A DNA stretch of 64,000 bases. Origin: Diploptera punctata (lineage: Eukaryota; Arthropoda; Insecta; Blattodea; Blaberidae). The notes beneath the pieces were generated by a model. That model saw only the letters and a list, made by a program, of their open reading frames with translations, searched no databases and was not told the DNA's origin. The stretch is from assembly GCA_030220185.1 (NCBI GenBank), contig JASPKZ010010272.1, positions 4,575,501-4,639,500 on the forward strand, written 5' to 3'. How positions within the stretch are numbered: the stretch's first letter is position 1; each line of letters opens with the position of its first letter. Shown piece by piece: positions 1 to 10,348 of the stretch. The translations under genes and the position numbers were made by a program.

Positions 1-377
1 ACTTATTAAAAATACTTTGAATAAAAGTTGTTTGATGGTGGTGTTAAAAAGTGTGAGCTATCTGCCTTTGGATGTAAGAGAACTATATAAGTGGAAAGAA
101 AATTTAGTGGTTGTATCATGCTTACGTACAGAGTCAGAGGTTCAGGGTTCGATTCCTGGTTCAAGCGTTAATTTCTCTTTTAAATAATAAATTTGTCCAG
201 GACTGGAATATGATAAATTAAATATAACATGAATAGACTCTTCTTATGCTTGACAGTGACCCTAATTCCTTCTATTATTTTCATGGGAAAATTATCTTAA
301 CTTGCCAAATGAACTTAATGGCACATAGCCTTTGTATGTGATATCTAAAAAGTTAAACATTTTTATTTTACAGATAG

Positions 378-753
378 GTCCACCGCTGTGGTCTCGAGGT
401 AGCATGCTGCCTTGTCACGCAGCGGGCCCGGGTTCGATCCCCGGTCGGGACAGTTTTTCTGGGTGAGGTTTTTCCTCACCTGTAAGACAAACGTCAGGAA
501 AACTTTAAGGCCCAAACGGTCCCCGAAATCATATGGCCATCGCATTCATCATCATTCATATTCATCTTAGGTTAAGCTTAGGATTAGGGACTCTCCTGGC
601 GCACCACTATCATCATCATCACCCATCATATCATCGGGGCAACGTAACCCTGCCTTCCAGGCGCCTAAACCTCAGAAGTGGGTTACAAGTACGCCATGCC
701 AGGAGAGAAACCAGGAATGTCAAAAGACAACCTGGGGCATTTAAAAAAAAATT
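378..753 (+). mobile_element. SINE-A2: tRNA-related SINE with alternative tail
   Basis: The head is a Pol III-like unit (tggtctcgaggtagcatgc as A-box region, gggttcgatccc as B box), followed by a shared body with the direct cues ggtgaggtttttcctcacc and aaactttaaggccc. The tail differs from SINE-A1: it contains ctcctggcgcacca and a conserved gggttacaagtacgccatgcc, as in the copy at 22.3-22.7 kb. A 7-bp cagatag repeat flanks it (371-377 and 754-760). Confidence 0.75.
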
Positions 754-1013
754 CAGATAGAGGAATTTTGTTGAAGTGTTGTGTTTTGTGCTAAAGTGAT
801 CGTAATTTGTGAATTGTGCTTTCTGTATACACTATAAAGCAAGCACCTTAAGCCCTCTGCCCCTAACGTTTGATTATCCATATAATCCAATATCCAAACT
901 ACAGCTGTCTGTTTAGATAATCAGTACTCCACTATAATTAATTTTTTTAAATATTTTGATATCTTTCCATAACCAAAGAGGCATTTTGTGATCATTAGAT
1001 ATTATGGAAATAC

Positions 1014-1310
1014 AATCCACCACTGTGGTCTAGAGGTAGCATGCTGCCTTGTCATGCAGCAGGCCCAGGTTCAATTCCCGGCCAGGACAGGCTCCTAGGT
1101 GAGGTTTTTTCTCACCTGTAAGACAAATGTCAGGAAGCTTAGGGTCCAACAGTCTCTGAAAATCATCTGGCCATCATCAGCGTCCTTCACTGGTGTGGAA
1201 AACAGGAAGCTACCATACTTATAATTCCCTAGTAAAGCTGCAAAGGATAGCATGAAAATGCTATGATTGTAGTGGAAGACCTGCCCCTCAGGCAGAATTC
1301 CTATAGAATA
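1014..1310 (+). mobile_element. SINE-A1, older diverged copy
   Basis: This has the same tRNA-like head (ccaccactgtggtctagagg) and the typical A1 tail (catagcatttt-type palindrome around tagcatgaaaatgctatg, then cctgcccctcaggcagaatt). It differs at many positions from the other A1 copies and has lost the ggat tail repeat, so it is an old insertion. Confidence 0.75.
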
Positions 1311-1357
1311 CGATAGACATTCAAAAAAGTTATGTCTTGCTGATTAAATTCACATTT

Positions 1358-1432
1358 TACGCTGGAGGGAAAATTTTCTAGAGGATCATAACAGGCCATA
1401 GCCTAATACTTGGAAGGAAGAAGAAGAAGAAT
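1358..1432 (+). mobile_element. LINE-2 family, 3' terminal fragment
   Basis: About 75 bp match the 3' end of the non-LTR element at 4775-5775 in reverse orientation (cagcg-type start, gaaaattttctaga, acaggccatagcctaatact) and end in a gaagaagaagaa tail. Near-matching sequences aattcacatttta and aatttacatttta flank it, a probable target duplication. Confidence 0.6.
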
Positions 1433-1452
1433 TTACATTTTAAAATACTCAC

Positions 1453-1628
1453 TTTGTGGCAGCTGCTCTCTTTGTCTTTATTTGATTTTCAATATCTTCA
1501 AGAGGTGATGTATTATTTTCTTCAATGAGGTGAGAGTTCTTGTGTGCTGTATACATATGGACTTTCAAGCTGGCTGGTAACATCATTCTTCCACACAACG
1601 CACATCCAAGTCTCATGTCTATGCATTC
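1453..1628 (-). CDS. Zinc-finger/AT-hook gene, exon 10: C2H2 finger (gene continues to the left)
   Basis: This 176-nt exon lies between tgtaatttttaag| and |gtgagta. In phase 0 it reads ECIDMRLGCALCGRMMLPAS, with helix LKVHMYTAHKN, a C2H2 finger with C-x2-C-x12-H-x4-H. It then continues as an acidic and basic tail ending IKTKRAAATK, leaving two bases. No stop precedes the donor, so the next exon must be beyond position 1. A 5'-truncated LINE tail (1358-1432) ends only about 20 bp from the donor, on the intron side. Confidence 0.84.
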
Positions 1629-1904
1629 CTTAAAAATTACATAAATTACAAAAATTTTATTTTTATATTATGAGGAGCATAACTAATCAACATAATGTCC
1701 TTAACAGGAGATTAAAAGAAGCATGAAAACAGTTAACCATTACTGGAATCTAGCTCACTTTTTATTTATTTGTCTTAGCCAACAATGCTGATGACCTTAA
1801 CAATAAATAATATTTTTTCCACTATTACCGGTACTATAGTACGAAGATATGAAAATAAATGCTCTTCGCATTCATTATTGATGGTTGCTACTGACAATAT
1901 GAAA

Positions 1905-2070
1905 CATTTTCATACTTCTTAACTCCCTCGCAGACTCGAGTTTCTTCTTTGCATTGAGAATGTCACAAATGCAGTGAAGAAACTCGAATCTGCGAGGGGG
2001 TTAAGAAGTATGAGGTGAGTCAAAAACAATTCAACATAAATTAAAATAAACCTCATAGTGTTATTTCCTA
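1905..2070 (+). mobile_element. Foldback Penelope-type 3' end
   Basis: Arms 1911-1947 and 1976-2012 are reverse complements around a short loop. The right arm runs into tatgaggtgagtc, followed about 35 bp later by cctcatagtgttatttcc (2051-2068). These two end signals recur at about twenty places in the window. No coding part remains. The family assignment rests on the shared ends with copies that do encode a GIY-YIG domain (15.9-16.6 and 50 kb). Confidence 0.6.
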
Positions 2071-2149
2071 CCTACATAACTTAATATGAAACATTTTCAA
2101 TGTTTTTATTTGAATTAACATTTTCCAATCCTGGATAGAATCAAATTTA

Positions 2150-2597
2150 AGAAAGAAAAATTGTTTGAATCAGAATTTGAACCCTGGACCCCTAGTTCTA
2201 CGTACTAGTGTGCTGTCCAATTATATAATTCGATCGATGATACAAACATTAAAATTTCTTTCAACTCTTGTTTGTCCAAAGGCTAATAGCTGTCGCTACC
2301 GTTACACCAACAGATGTCTTCTATTCAGAAGATAATTGAAAATATGAAGCTTTACCGCTAAAAAATAGTGTATAAATTCTCAATATACTTCTGAATAGAA
2401 GACGTCAGTGGCGTGAAGGTAGCAACAGTTATTAGCCTCAGATGAACGAGAATTGTTTAAGTTGAAAGAAATGTTAATGTTTGTATCGTCGTTTGAATGG
2501 TGTAATAGACAGCACACTAGTATGTAGAACTAGGGGTCCAGGGTTCAAATCCCAGTTCAAACATTAATTTTTCTTTCTTAAATATGAAAGATGTTGA
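2150..2597. mobile_element. Foldback (MITE-like) element with tRNA-like ends
   Basis: The outer 140 bp on each side are inverted copies. The left end reads aagaaagaaaaattg and the right end its complement. Inside each end is a tRNA-like B box (ccagggttcaaatcc, with its complement at 2175-2190), then gtttgtatc and the acagcacactagta segment. The centre (about 2290-2440) is a second inverted repeat around attcagaag/cttctgaat. It has no coding capacity. Confidence 0.65.
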
Positions 2598-2824
2598 CTG
2601 ATTCAGTAGAGAAGTAATTTAAAGCAGTTTCTGACTTTTATTTAATAACTGCATTGCAATAAATTATAGAAAATTAAAATTCAACTATTTTCTGAAATTA
2701 ATCCATTATCTGTATTGGGCACATTGTGAGGATGGAAAAAATATCTTATGCCATTCATATAGTAAATATTTTTTACCAGTTTTCGGTTCTTGTTAATGGC
2801 CAGAAATAATGTTTTAGTTATTAA

Positions 2825-3575
2825 ACTATGCTTCTCAATGAAGGAAAAATTATATTTGAAGAGATTTTTTTTTTTTCACCCAGACAGACTCGGAAAGCCA
2901 AAGGTCCAGGGTTTGAGTTTCAGTCTGGGCGAAAATTTTTCTCTCCAAATATAATTTATTCTTCAGTGAGAAGTGTTAAATTAATAATTACAACATCAAC
3001 AGAAGTCCTACTGGCTTTATAAAGAAGTGTTTAAATTCCCAATAAATGTCTTAACTAAGAAGCCACCATTTGTAAAGGTTTCACAGCATTTGGTGTGTGG
3101 AAATTACAACATATATAAGAGAAGAATTTGCATCTAGAACTCGTCCCAGTAGCTCAGTTGATAGAGCATTGGCCTGGAAAGCCAAAGGTCCTGGGTTCGA
3201 GGCTCAGTCTGGGCAAAAATTTTTTTCTTCAAATATAATTTATCCTTCAGTGAGAAGTATTAAATTAATAATTAAAACATCAAAAGAAGCTCTACTGGCT
3301 TTATAAAGTAGTGTTTAAATTCACAATACATGTCATCTTAACTAAGAAGCTGCTATTTGCAAAGGTAGAAGGAAAGGTTTCATAGCATTTGGTGCACGGG
3401 AATTACAACGTATATAAGAGAAGAATTTGCATCTAGATTGGAACTTGCCGCGGTAGCTCAGTTGGTAGAGCATTGGCATGGAAAGCCAAAAGTCCTGGGA
3501 TCGAGTCTCAGTCTGGGAGAAAATTTTTCTCTTCAAATATAATTTGTCCAGAAATAAACTCAGTCATGTCTAAGG
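2825..3575 (+). mobile_element. SINE-B tandem array, three tRNA-like units
   Basis: Three units lie about 300 bp apart. Complete tRNA-like heads are at 3142-3216 and 3448-3520 (cagtagctcagttgatagagc, B box gggttcgaggc), with a truncated head at 2880-2930. Each is followed by aaatataatttat, a spacer with taagaagccgccatttgcaa, and the next unit. The anticodon loops differ and the stems carry mismatches, so I treat them as SINE heads, not tRNA genes. Confidence 0.75.
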
Positions 3576-3766
3576 GCTACTACTTAACTTCCTTATATGA
3601 GAAATACCAATTATTTGATGTAAGAATACATTAAATTAATGCTATTAGTTAATTAGTAGGAAGCTGTTTGAAATATCTGTGCATGCAAATCCATTCTTAA
3701 ATGCAGGAAAATGCAGTTTTGAAGATAAATAAAGTTGCAATGTACAAAAATATACAAACTTATATA

Positions 3767-4495
3767 CTTACTTACTCACTGGCACTAACGAACCCGTAGG
3801 TTCATGTCCGCACGGACATACGCTCTCCATACATCCCTATCCTGAGCTAATGCTTTCCAATGATTCCCTGTATAATCTACTTCCCTCAAATCATAGTTAA
3901 TGTTATTTTCCCACCTCATTCTTGGTCTACCAACTGGGCGTCTTCCCTCTGGCTTTCCAACAAGAAGCTTCCATGCAGGTCTTTCATTCCCCATACGTGC
4001 AACATGTCCTGCCCATCGCAGTCTACGAGACTTAACTGTTCTTATTATATCTGGCTTCCTATAAAGACTATGTAGTTCATTGTTATGTAGTCTTCTCCAT
4101 TCACCTGTCTCTTCATCTCTCTTTGGTCCAAAAATTTTCCTAAGCACTTTATTCTCAAATACTTTTAATCTCCTTTCCTCCCTTAAAGTAAGAGTCCATG
4201 TTTCGCATCCATATAATATAACTGGTAGAATAATAGTTTTATATATTTTCAGTTTAACGTTTTTTGAAAGGAGTTGGGACATCAAGAGTCTCTGCAATGC
4301 ATAATAGCACGCATTTCCAGAATTGAGCCTATGTTTAATTTCTTTGTGCATCTCATTCCTATTTGTGATTATTGTTCCTAGGTATTTGAATTCAGCCACT
4401 TCCTCAAAATTTCCCTCATTTGTCATTAGCTGTCCAGTTCCATTATATAATGAATTTCTACATGTGACCATATATTTAGTTTTATTGAAATTAGG
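3767..4495 (-). mobile_element. LINE-1 family: non-LTR retrotransposon 3' end with RT C-terminus
   Basis: The minus frame 3785-4501 is open for 238 codons and encodes the end of a reverse-transcriptase ORF: EFKYLGTIITNRNEMHKEI, PVILYGCETWTL, SRRLRWAGHVARM and a C-terminal YDLREVDYTGN motif. The catalytic core is missing (5' truncation). The 3' end has a cttacttact-type simple tail. Target duplication atacaaacttatata is visible at 3752-3766 and 4496-4510. The long intact frame suggests a young insertion. Other copies lie at 8.4-8.9, 14.5, 14.75-15.06 and 48.6-48.9 kb. Confidence 0.85.
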
Positions 4496-4510
4496 ATACA
4501 AACTTATATA

Positions 4511-5945
4511 TTTACAATAATAAAGTTAAATTAGATATACAAAGAACATTAAAACAAATTGTACAAAAACAAACATTATTAAAACTTTATAAGTAATTGT
4601 ACTGCCTTTGCTATTATATGGAAGTGAATGCTAAAACCTTAACATTAGACCAGTTAAGACAAATCAAATCATCAGACATGAGAATTATCCAATTAATATT
4701 ATGTTATAGATTAATAGAACACAAAAGGAACATAGATATGTTAGAGAGGAATTAATATAGAATCTATTACATCTTCTTCTTCTTCTTCCTTCCAAAGTAT
4801 TAGGCCAAGGCCTGTTACGATCCTATAGAAAATTTTCCCTCCAGCGTTTCATAGGACGGCCCAGTGATCTTCGTCCTCTTGGTATATAATTATAAACAGC
4901 TTTGGGGATCCGATTTGAACTCATTCTTTCAAGATGGTGTTTCCAATTTAGTTGGTACTGTTTAATATATTCCAAAAATTGGCGTAGTCTTCAATTCTTT
5001 TAAGATATCGGTGTTCTTTTTCTGATCCCATCTGGTGTAACCCGCTGTTCTGCGCATGAATCTCATTTCACAAGCCGTTATTCTGCTTTCATGTTGTTTT
5101 TTTAGTGTCCATTCTTCACTACCATAGGTCAACACTGGTCTAGCCAAAGTGTTATATAAACGTAATCTGGTGTTTTTTGTACAAGGGATGGTTTCATAAC
5201 TTGATTAATAATTCCTAAACTTTTATTATAACTAGTAACTTTTTCAGGGATATCCTTTTCATCCCAGATAGAGAGATAATATCCAAGATATTTAAATTGA
5301 TTAGATCTCTCTAAAATTTTATTCTGGAGACAGATTTTACTTTGTATGGGGTCCTTCCCATGAAATGCCATAATTTTAGTTTTGTTAATTGATATTTCCA
5401 TATTAAATTTGGCACCTATTTTTTGTAAATTATAATTTGATCGTTGCAAATCATTTTCGGAAAGTGCCAGAAGAGCTAAATCGTCTGCAAAAAGAATAGC
5501 ATCGAGTTTGAGGGTTCCTATTGATGGGTATATATCCTCGTTGTGTTTTCCTCCATTCATTTATTAATTTATTCATGTATATAATGAAAAGCACCGGTGA
5601 AAGTCCACATCCCTGTCTTACTCCAATGTTGATCTTTTCCCAAGAAGATAATTTGCCATCTTGTTTAACAGAGATTTCATTATCTTTATAGATATTGAAG
5701 ATATTAGTAATATATTGTTGTGGAACGTTATCATCAGCTAAAATTTGTAGTAATTAGATTCTCAAGTCTTATACGAGAATCTATTACATCTATAGTTAAA
5801 TAATACAGAACAAACTGCAGGGATGACATCAAATGAATACTAGACATGAGTATATCAATAGCTGCTCTACACTATAATCCAAAAGGGAAAATAAATATAG
5901 GCCGACTTTTGAAGAGATGGTGTGAACAGTTACTGAGATAGAATG
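4511..5945 (+). mobile_element. LINE-3 family fragment, split by two later LINE insertions
   Basis: The pieces 4511-4758 and 5792-5945 read in the plus direction as a decayed RT C-terminus (LPLLLYGSE, then YNPKGKINIGRLLKRWCEQ). Stops are present. Two younger elements in the opposite orientation interrupt the region (3767-4495 at its left side, 4775-5775 inside), each with its own target duplication, so this is the oldest layer. Confidence 0.6.
4775..5775 (-). mobile_element. LINE-2 family: 5'-truncated non-LTR retrotransposon with RT remnants
   Basis: Minus-strand frames encode RT pieces: KLDAILFADDLALLALSEND (the catalytic FADD box), then ISINKTKIMAF, FKYLGYYLS, and in another frame ARPVLTYGSEEWTLKK. 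A frameshift separates the two. The 3' end carries the (gaa)n tail. The target duplication agaatctattacatct flanks it at 4759-4774 and 5776-5791. It is only the last kilobase of a longer element. Confidence 0.85.
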
Positions 5946-6243
5946 GTCTAAACTGACAAATTATGTCGGTTGCTTAGTATGATTTGGGAAAAAAAAGCTC
6001 TTCCAAATGAATGAAAAGAATTGATTATCATAAAGTAAGTCCACTGCACATCGTGTTTACAGTGCTCATATGTGATCCCATGTAAAGAACCGGTTGTGTG
6101 TATGCATAATATATGGATACTTACATCAACAATAAAGCAATAAAGTCCATGAAATCCTTTTGCTATAAAAATGTTAGCCATACTCAATAAAATCACTCAT
6201 ACATTTTTTAAATTTCTCTATATCAATTTTATAACTGACTTAC
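5946..6243. other. Intron stretch without recognised feature
   Basis: This is AT-rich sequence between the LINE nest and exon 9. I see no repeat family signature or plausible coding signal; the short open frame on the minus strand has no domain. Confidence 0.5.
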
Positions 6244-6390
6244 CTGGAAAGATTTTTGACATTGTTGTAGATGGCTGATAAATCCAACAACACTCTTCTT
6301 GCTACTGCCACACGCTTCACATGTCAACCACTTCTTAGTCTGATGTATTTTAGTCAGAATTCTCACCAAAAGTTTTTCATCATTAATATC
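6244..6390 (-). CDS. Zinc-finger/AT-hook gene, exon 9: third C2HC finger
   Basis: This 147-nt exon (49 codons) is phase 0 at both ends, between tttaaag| and |gtaagtc. It reads DINDEKLLVRILTKIHQTKK, then the finger WLTCEACGSSKKSVVGFISH and LQQCQKSFQ. Ligands are C-x2-C-x12-H-x4-C. The preceding W/helix segment parallels that before the C2HC fingers of exons 3 and 5. As a symmetric exon it can be skipped without a frameshift. The surrounding intron has no recognisable element directly beside the splice sites. Confidence 0.84.
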
Positions 6391-7224
6391 CTTTAAAACA
6401 AAAAAAAAAATGTATCGTTTAATAACGAAGGAAGAAATTAAATCTTATATTGAACATGAGACTTTTATCTTCTACCCTTTTCTAACTATCTCTTTCTTTG
6501 AAATTTATCATAAGTAATGTCACGAGTGAATTTATCTAGAAGATTTGGAAATCAATAGTGGAATTTTTAGGACTATTTAACAAATAAAATTAAGCTGTTT
6601 AGTAAAAAATAATTATATAAATATAGTTACCGTTATTTTAAAATATTTATAAATTTAATATAAATGGCAATGTTTGAAAACAAATCAGAAATGTGAGGTT
6701 ATGTTCATTCACTGCAACTTGATCATATTATTTATTGCCAAATAGGATCGCAATAATGTAAGAATGCACCCTAGTGGAGAAATAATTAAACATAACAAAC
6801 TGTATATTATAATCAACATTGTAGGTTATTCATTACTTTTTTTAGTATACAACTGTAATAAAATCAAGGAATCTGTTCATTATTTGCTATATTCAATGTA
6901 TTTGTTGGAGAAAAATAATGCTCTGACCTGTTCAGAATATTAAAAAGGAGGAGAATTCTGTGTAGCAGGAGCTGATAAAGAGAAATCGATAAAGAGCGTG
7001 GTGAAACATGTCTGTCATTGGTTGTAAAACAAAATTCATTAAAATGTGATTGGTTATGATCTGGGACATGAGTTAAACAGTCAAAATATTTTAATAGTAC
7101 TTCTAAAGTTTGGTTTGTACAATTTATGTAAAATTTTATTTTTGAAGATTTTCTGGAGTACTTGGGGCACATTTTGACCATAGTTGGTTGAAACAATACA
7201 TTACAAGTTAGAAGCCTGTGCATT
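6391..7224. other. Intron stretch without recognised feature
   Basis: This AT-rich sequence lies upstream of exon 9. A minus-strand open frame of 119 codons (6864-7223) has no recognisable motif or family match and I do not call it a gene. Confidence 0.5.
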
Positions 7225-7475
7225 TGAGTTCCGGGGGGGGTCGCAATTTTTAAACAGGCCTATATCTTCTGGTGACACTATGGCCCTGGGATCAACTCAG
7301 CCTTTAAACAAAATAGGTACCAGTATGTTCTGGGAGTAAAGGCAGCCATCACAAAGGGATGACAACCCAACTAACAACTTGTGCCAGCCATGTAGTAAGG
7401 TGGGAGCTTTAATCTCCTACTATCCCAAGGGCCTTCCATGGCCTACAGTGGGATCACTGTATCTTTTACGAATAG
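7225..7475 (+). mobile_element. SINE-E body fragment
   Basis: This matches the bodies of the copies at 44.7 and 51.1 kb: ggtgacactatggccctggg, then gcccatcacaaagggatgac-type and gtgggagctttaatctcc blocks, ending gggatcactgtatctttt. The tRNA-like head seen in the other copies is missing here, so it is 5'-truncated. Confidence 0.65.
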
Positions 7476-7610
7476 TTTGAGAACTACTACTTTAAAGTAG
7501 TAAGTTATTGATTAAAATTAATACACCATAATTTTTTTTATATTGATTAAGCAAGAGCAATAAATACCAATTCTACTAATATAAAAATTAATCCTTAATA
7601 TTTTTCATAA

Positions 7611-7932
7611 GCCGACCACTGTGGTCTCGAGGTAGCGTGCTGCCTTGTCACGCAGCAGGCCTGAGTTCGATACCCGGTCGGAGCAGTTTTTCTGGGTGAG
7701 ATTTTCATCGGGGTTTTTCCTCACCTGTAAGACAAATGTCAGGAAAACTTTAAGACCCAAACGGTCCCCAAAATCATATGGCCGCCATCATCATCATCAT
7801 CATCCTTCACCGGTGTGGAAAGCAACGGGAAGCTACCACACCTACAATTCCCTAGTAAAGCTGCAAGCATAGCATGAAAATGCTATGATTGCAGTGAAGG
7901 ACCTGCCTTTGGGCAGAATTACTGTGGATGGA
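7611..7932 (+). mobile_element. SINE-A1, full length
   Basis: The tRNA-like head and B box, body, internal atcatcatcatc microsatellite, ccttcaccggtgtggaaagc block and agcatgaaaatgctatg palindrome are all present. It is flanked by the 10-bp target duplication tttttcataa (7601-7610 and 7933-7942). Confidence 0.85.
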
Positions 7933-7942
7933 TTTTTCATAA

Positions 7943-8429
7943 CATGTGCAATTTAGTTTTTTTTATAATGACACTTTCTAACAGTTCGAAAACCTGGTGG
8001 CAATGAAAAAAAAAACAGCTCATGTTATTAGTGCCACAATTTAAAATCTGGGCATGAAAGGTCTACCAGATTTTACTCAGAGGCTTTTATTTCAGGCTTG
8101 AGGTTCTTTTTACGATGCTGTAAATCTATGGCATAGTGCCAACAGATTTATTCCATTCCAAATTAAGCTATTCTCAGAATTTTTATGTCTTTAAAAATCC
8201 TTCAACCCAGGGGTTTGGACCTACAAATTTCAGAACTAGAGACAAGCATAGTAATCACTACTCTACCAGAACCAACTATGCAATTGAAAATATTTCATAT
8301 TAAAATGCTATTCACCCCAAAACCAATTAAACAATACTGGACTTTCTAACAACTGTTAAAGAAATTCATTATTCATCACAGGGTGTTATTTATCTTGTTA
8401 AAAATATTTTTTTAGGCAGTTGTACAGCC
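7943..8429. other. No feature recognised (intron)
   Basis: The segment 8190-8290 (ccttcaacccaggggtttgg and following) resembles a stretch at 9510-9600 and may be an old SINE fragment. Nothing else stands out. Confidence 0.4.
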
Positions 8430-8860
8430 ACTATTAAATCCAGAGATCACAATTGCATGGACGTAAGTTCTCCATACACCCCTATCCATAGCTAAAAACT
8501 TTCACCACATAATTCACCTCCCTCATATCACGATTAATGTTATTCACCCACTTCGTTCTTCGCCTATCAACTAGTTTTCCTACAATAAGCTTCCATGCCC
8601 CTTTTTCATTGCCCATTTGTCCATATGTCCCGACAATCACAGTCTATGAGATTAAAATGTTCTTAATACTTCTGATTTCCTATAAATATTATATAGCTCA
8701 CTGTTATGTAGTTTTCTCTATTCACCCATCTATTCATCTCTCTTTGGTACACAAGTTTTGCTAAGTACTTATTCTCAAACGCTTGTAATCTTTTTTCTTC
8801 TTTTAATTTAAGAGATCATATTTTACTATCATATAATAAATCTGTAAGAAATACTATATG
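8430..8860 (-). mobile_element. LINE-1 family, degraded 3' end
   Basis: This matches the 3' end at 3767-4495 (ttctccatacacccctatcc, attcacctccctcatatc) with many substitutions and deletions and no open frame left. Confidence 0.65.
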
Positions 8861-8989
8861 CACATTAGATATAAATGAAATCTGGTCTAACTACATGCCT
8901 ATGTGAGGAGTGAAGTTTCCCCAAATATATGCTGCTGAAAGGCAAATGAGCTTGCACATATACCCCTCCCCTCAAGCTAGTTAGTATTT

Positions 8990-9325
8990 TATGTAAAAAA
9001 CTCTTTAACAGCTCGGGTCATGGCCAGAAAACACAGAATCAAAATAAAAGCCAAATTACTGAAACAGTTAGATAAATCTAAAGAACTCACAATTTGGGAG
9101 AAAAAATACATCCACAAAAATAGAAACAAAATCATGAATTTTGAAATTCCCAGAGAAAAAAAAAATATATAGATTTGGAAGTTCATCAGTCAGCCAACAG
9201 AAGGAGCAGAAATCAACCTACAGGATTACCAACTGCAGATTCAACAGTGATCTTCAAGAAATCGACAAATATGAGGCAAGTCATGAATATTATAATTCAT
9301 ATAATTTAATTAGAATCAATATCTG
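8990..9325 (+). mobile_element. Penelope-like element, 3' fragment
   Basis: A decayed plus-strand frame matches the tail of the GIY-YIG proteins at 16.4 and 50 kb: ELTIWEKKYIHKNRNKIMNF and a FIxPP-like FISQPTEGAEIN segment. It has stops and lacks the endonuclease motifs. Confidence 0.6.
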
Positions 9326-9654
9326 GACATAAAAAAAAAAAACCTTAGGAGACCATTAGGGTAGTAGGAGGATAAAGGCTCCCTCCCACATTTCACCTGG
9401 GCATGAAATTTTGCTCACTGGTCTATTTCAAGCTTCAGATTCCATTACATGTTATAAATCTGATATCGAACCTAATGCTTTTCTTTCCTGCAAAAGGATG
9501 CCATGCACAGGACTTTTACACATTTAAAAACCCATCAACCCAGCTGGAACTGAAGACAAGCAAGGAAACCATTAGTCCACCAGACCTGACCCTTCTCAAA
9601 CAAAAATATGGTGCCATGGTCACAATTCATTTTAAACTTGTGGAGCTAAAAAAT

Positions 9655-9735
9655 TTACTACTTTAAAATGGCATAATGGTTAGCATGTAATTAGCAATCC
9701 AGATATCCTAGATCCAATTAACACCTATACAATAA
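9655..9735 (+). repeat. Degenerate tRNA-like segment
   Basis: Text resembling a tRNA head (ggcataatggttagcatgta...ctagatccaatt) is present, but the stems cannot be completed. Probably an old SINE remnant. Confidence 0.35.
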
Positions 9736-9884
9736 AACATTCTTTGATTACTGAGCATGTAAAATATCTACTCAGATTCATGAAGATAGAGTAATTTTTA
9801 AAAGGAAAAGAAATGAAATCCAGGTAGAGAGAGTTGAGGAATTGCATCATGTTAACCAGGTGACTCCCTCTACTGTTATCAGCT

Positions 9885-10190
9885 AACCAGTGACAGCATA
9901 TCAGTTGGCATTGGCTCTTCAGAGCAAAACAAAAATAACTCACGGTTTGGGAAAAAATCCACATTCAAAAAAACATGAAAGAAAAACTTATGAACTTCTT
10001 CGAAATTCCCGCAGATTCTGACTTGATCCGGAGGGTCCACCAACAGAGGGAAGAAGAAGTGGCTCTTCCGATTGACATGACATCAGTCGTCAAGATGGTA
10101 CTGAAGATAAAGCCTCTAAAGGCTTTGGAATCGCGATCTACTTAGAAGACTGGTTATGAGGACAGGTATGAAACATTTTAATTTATCTTC
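9885..10190 (+). mobile_element. Penelope-like element, 3' end with hammerhead-like motif
   Basis: The segment after 9930 decays from the ITHGLGKNPHSKKHERKTYE-type tail to a 3' UTR. At 10101-10138 it holds ctgaagataaagcctctaaa, ggctttggaa and the palindrome atcgcgat followed by c. The end is ttatgaggacagg, equivalent to tatgaggtgag elsewhere. Only one arm is present here. Confidence 0.65.
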
Positions 10191-10234
10191 AGAGCTGTTT
10201 TGCATAGGTTTATTTTTATTATTTGTTTTTATGG

Positions 10235-10290
10235 AAAATTCCTCTTTGAGACTGTAACAGGCCACATGGCCTAATACTTGCATGGATGAT
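10235..10290 (+). mobile_element. LINE-2-like 3' tail fragment
   Basis: The cue ctgtaacaggccacatggcc and taatact match the LINE-2 3' terminus. The tail is cat/gat-rich. It lies about 60 bp from the exon 8 donor, on the intron side. Confidence 0.45.
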
Positions 10291-10348
10291 AATGAGGATT
10301 TATTTTTATATTAGGATAAAAAAAACTGATCAATGATACAGTACTTAC

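Noticed and set aside
3142..3216. Candidate true tRNA gene in the SINE-B heads
   Set aside because: Heads are embedded in 300-bp repeat units, anticodon loops vary between copies and stems carry mismatches, so they are SINE promoters rather than tRNA genes.
6864..7223. 119-codon minus-strand open frame
   Set aside because: No recognisable domain and not phase-linked to neighbouring exons.
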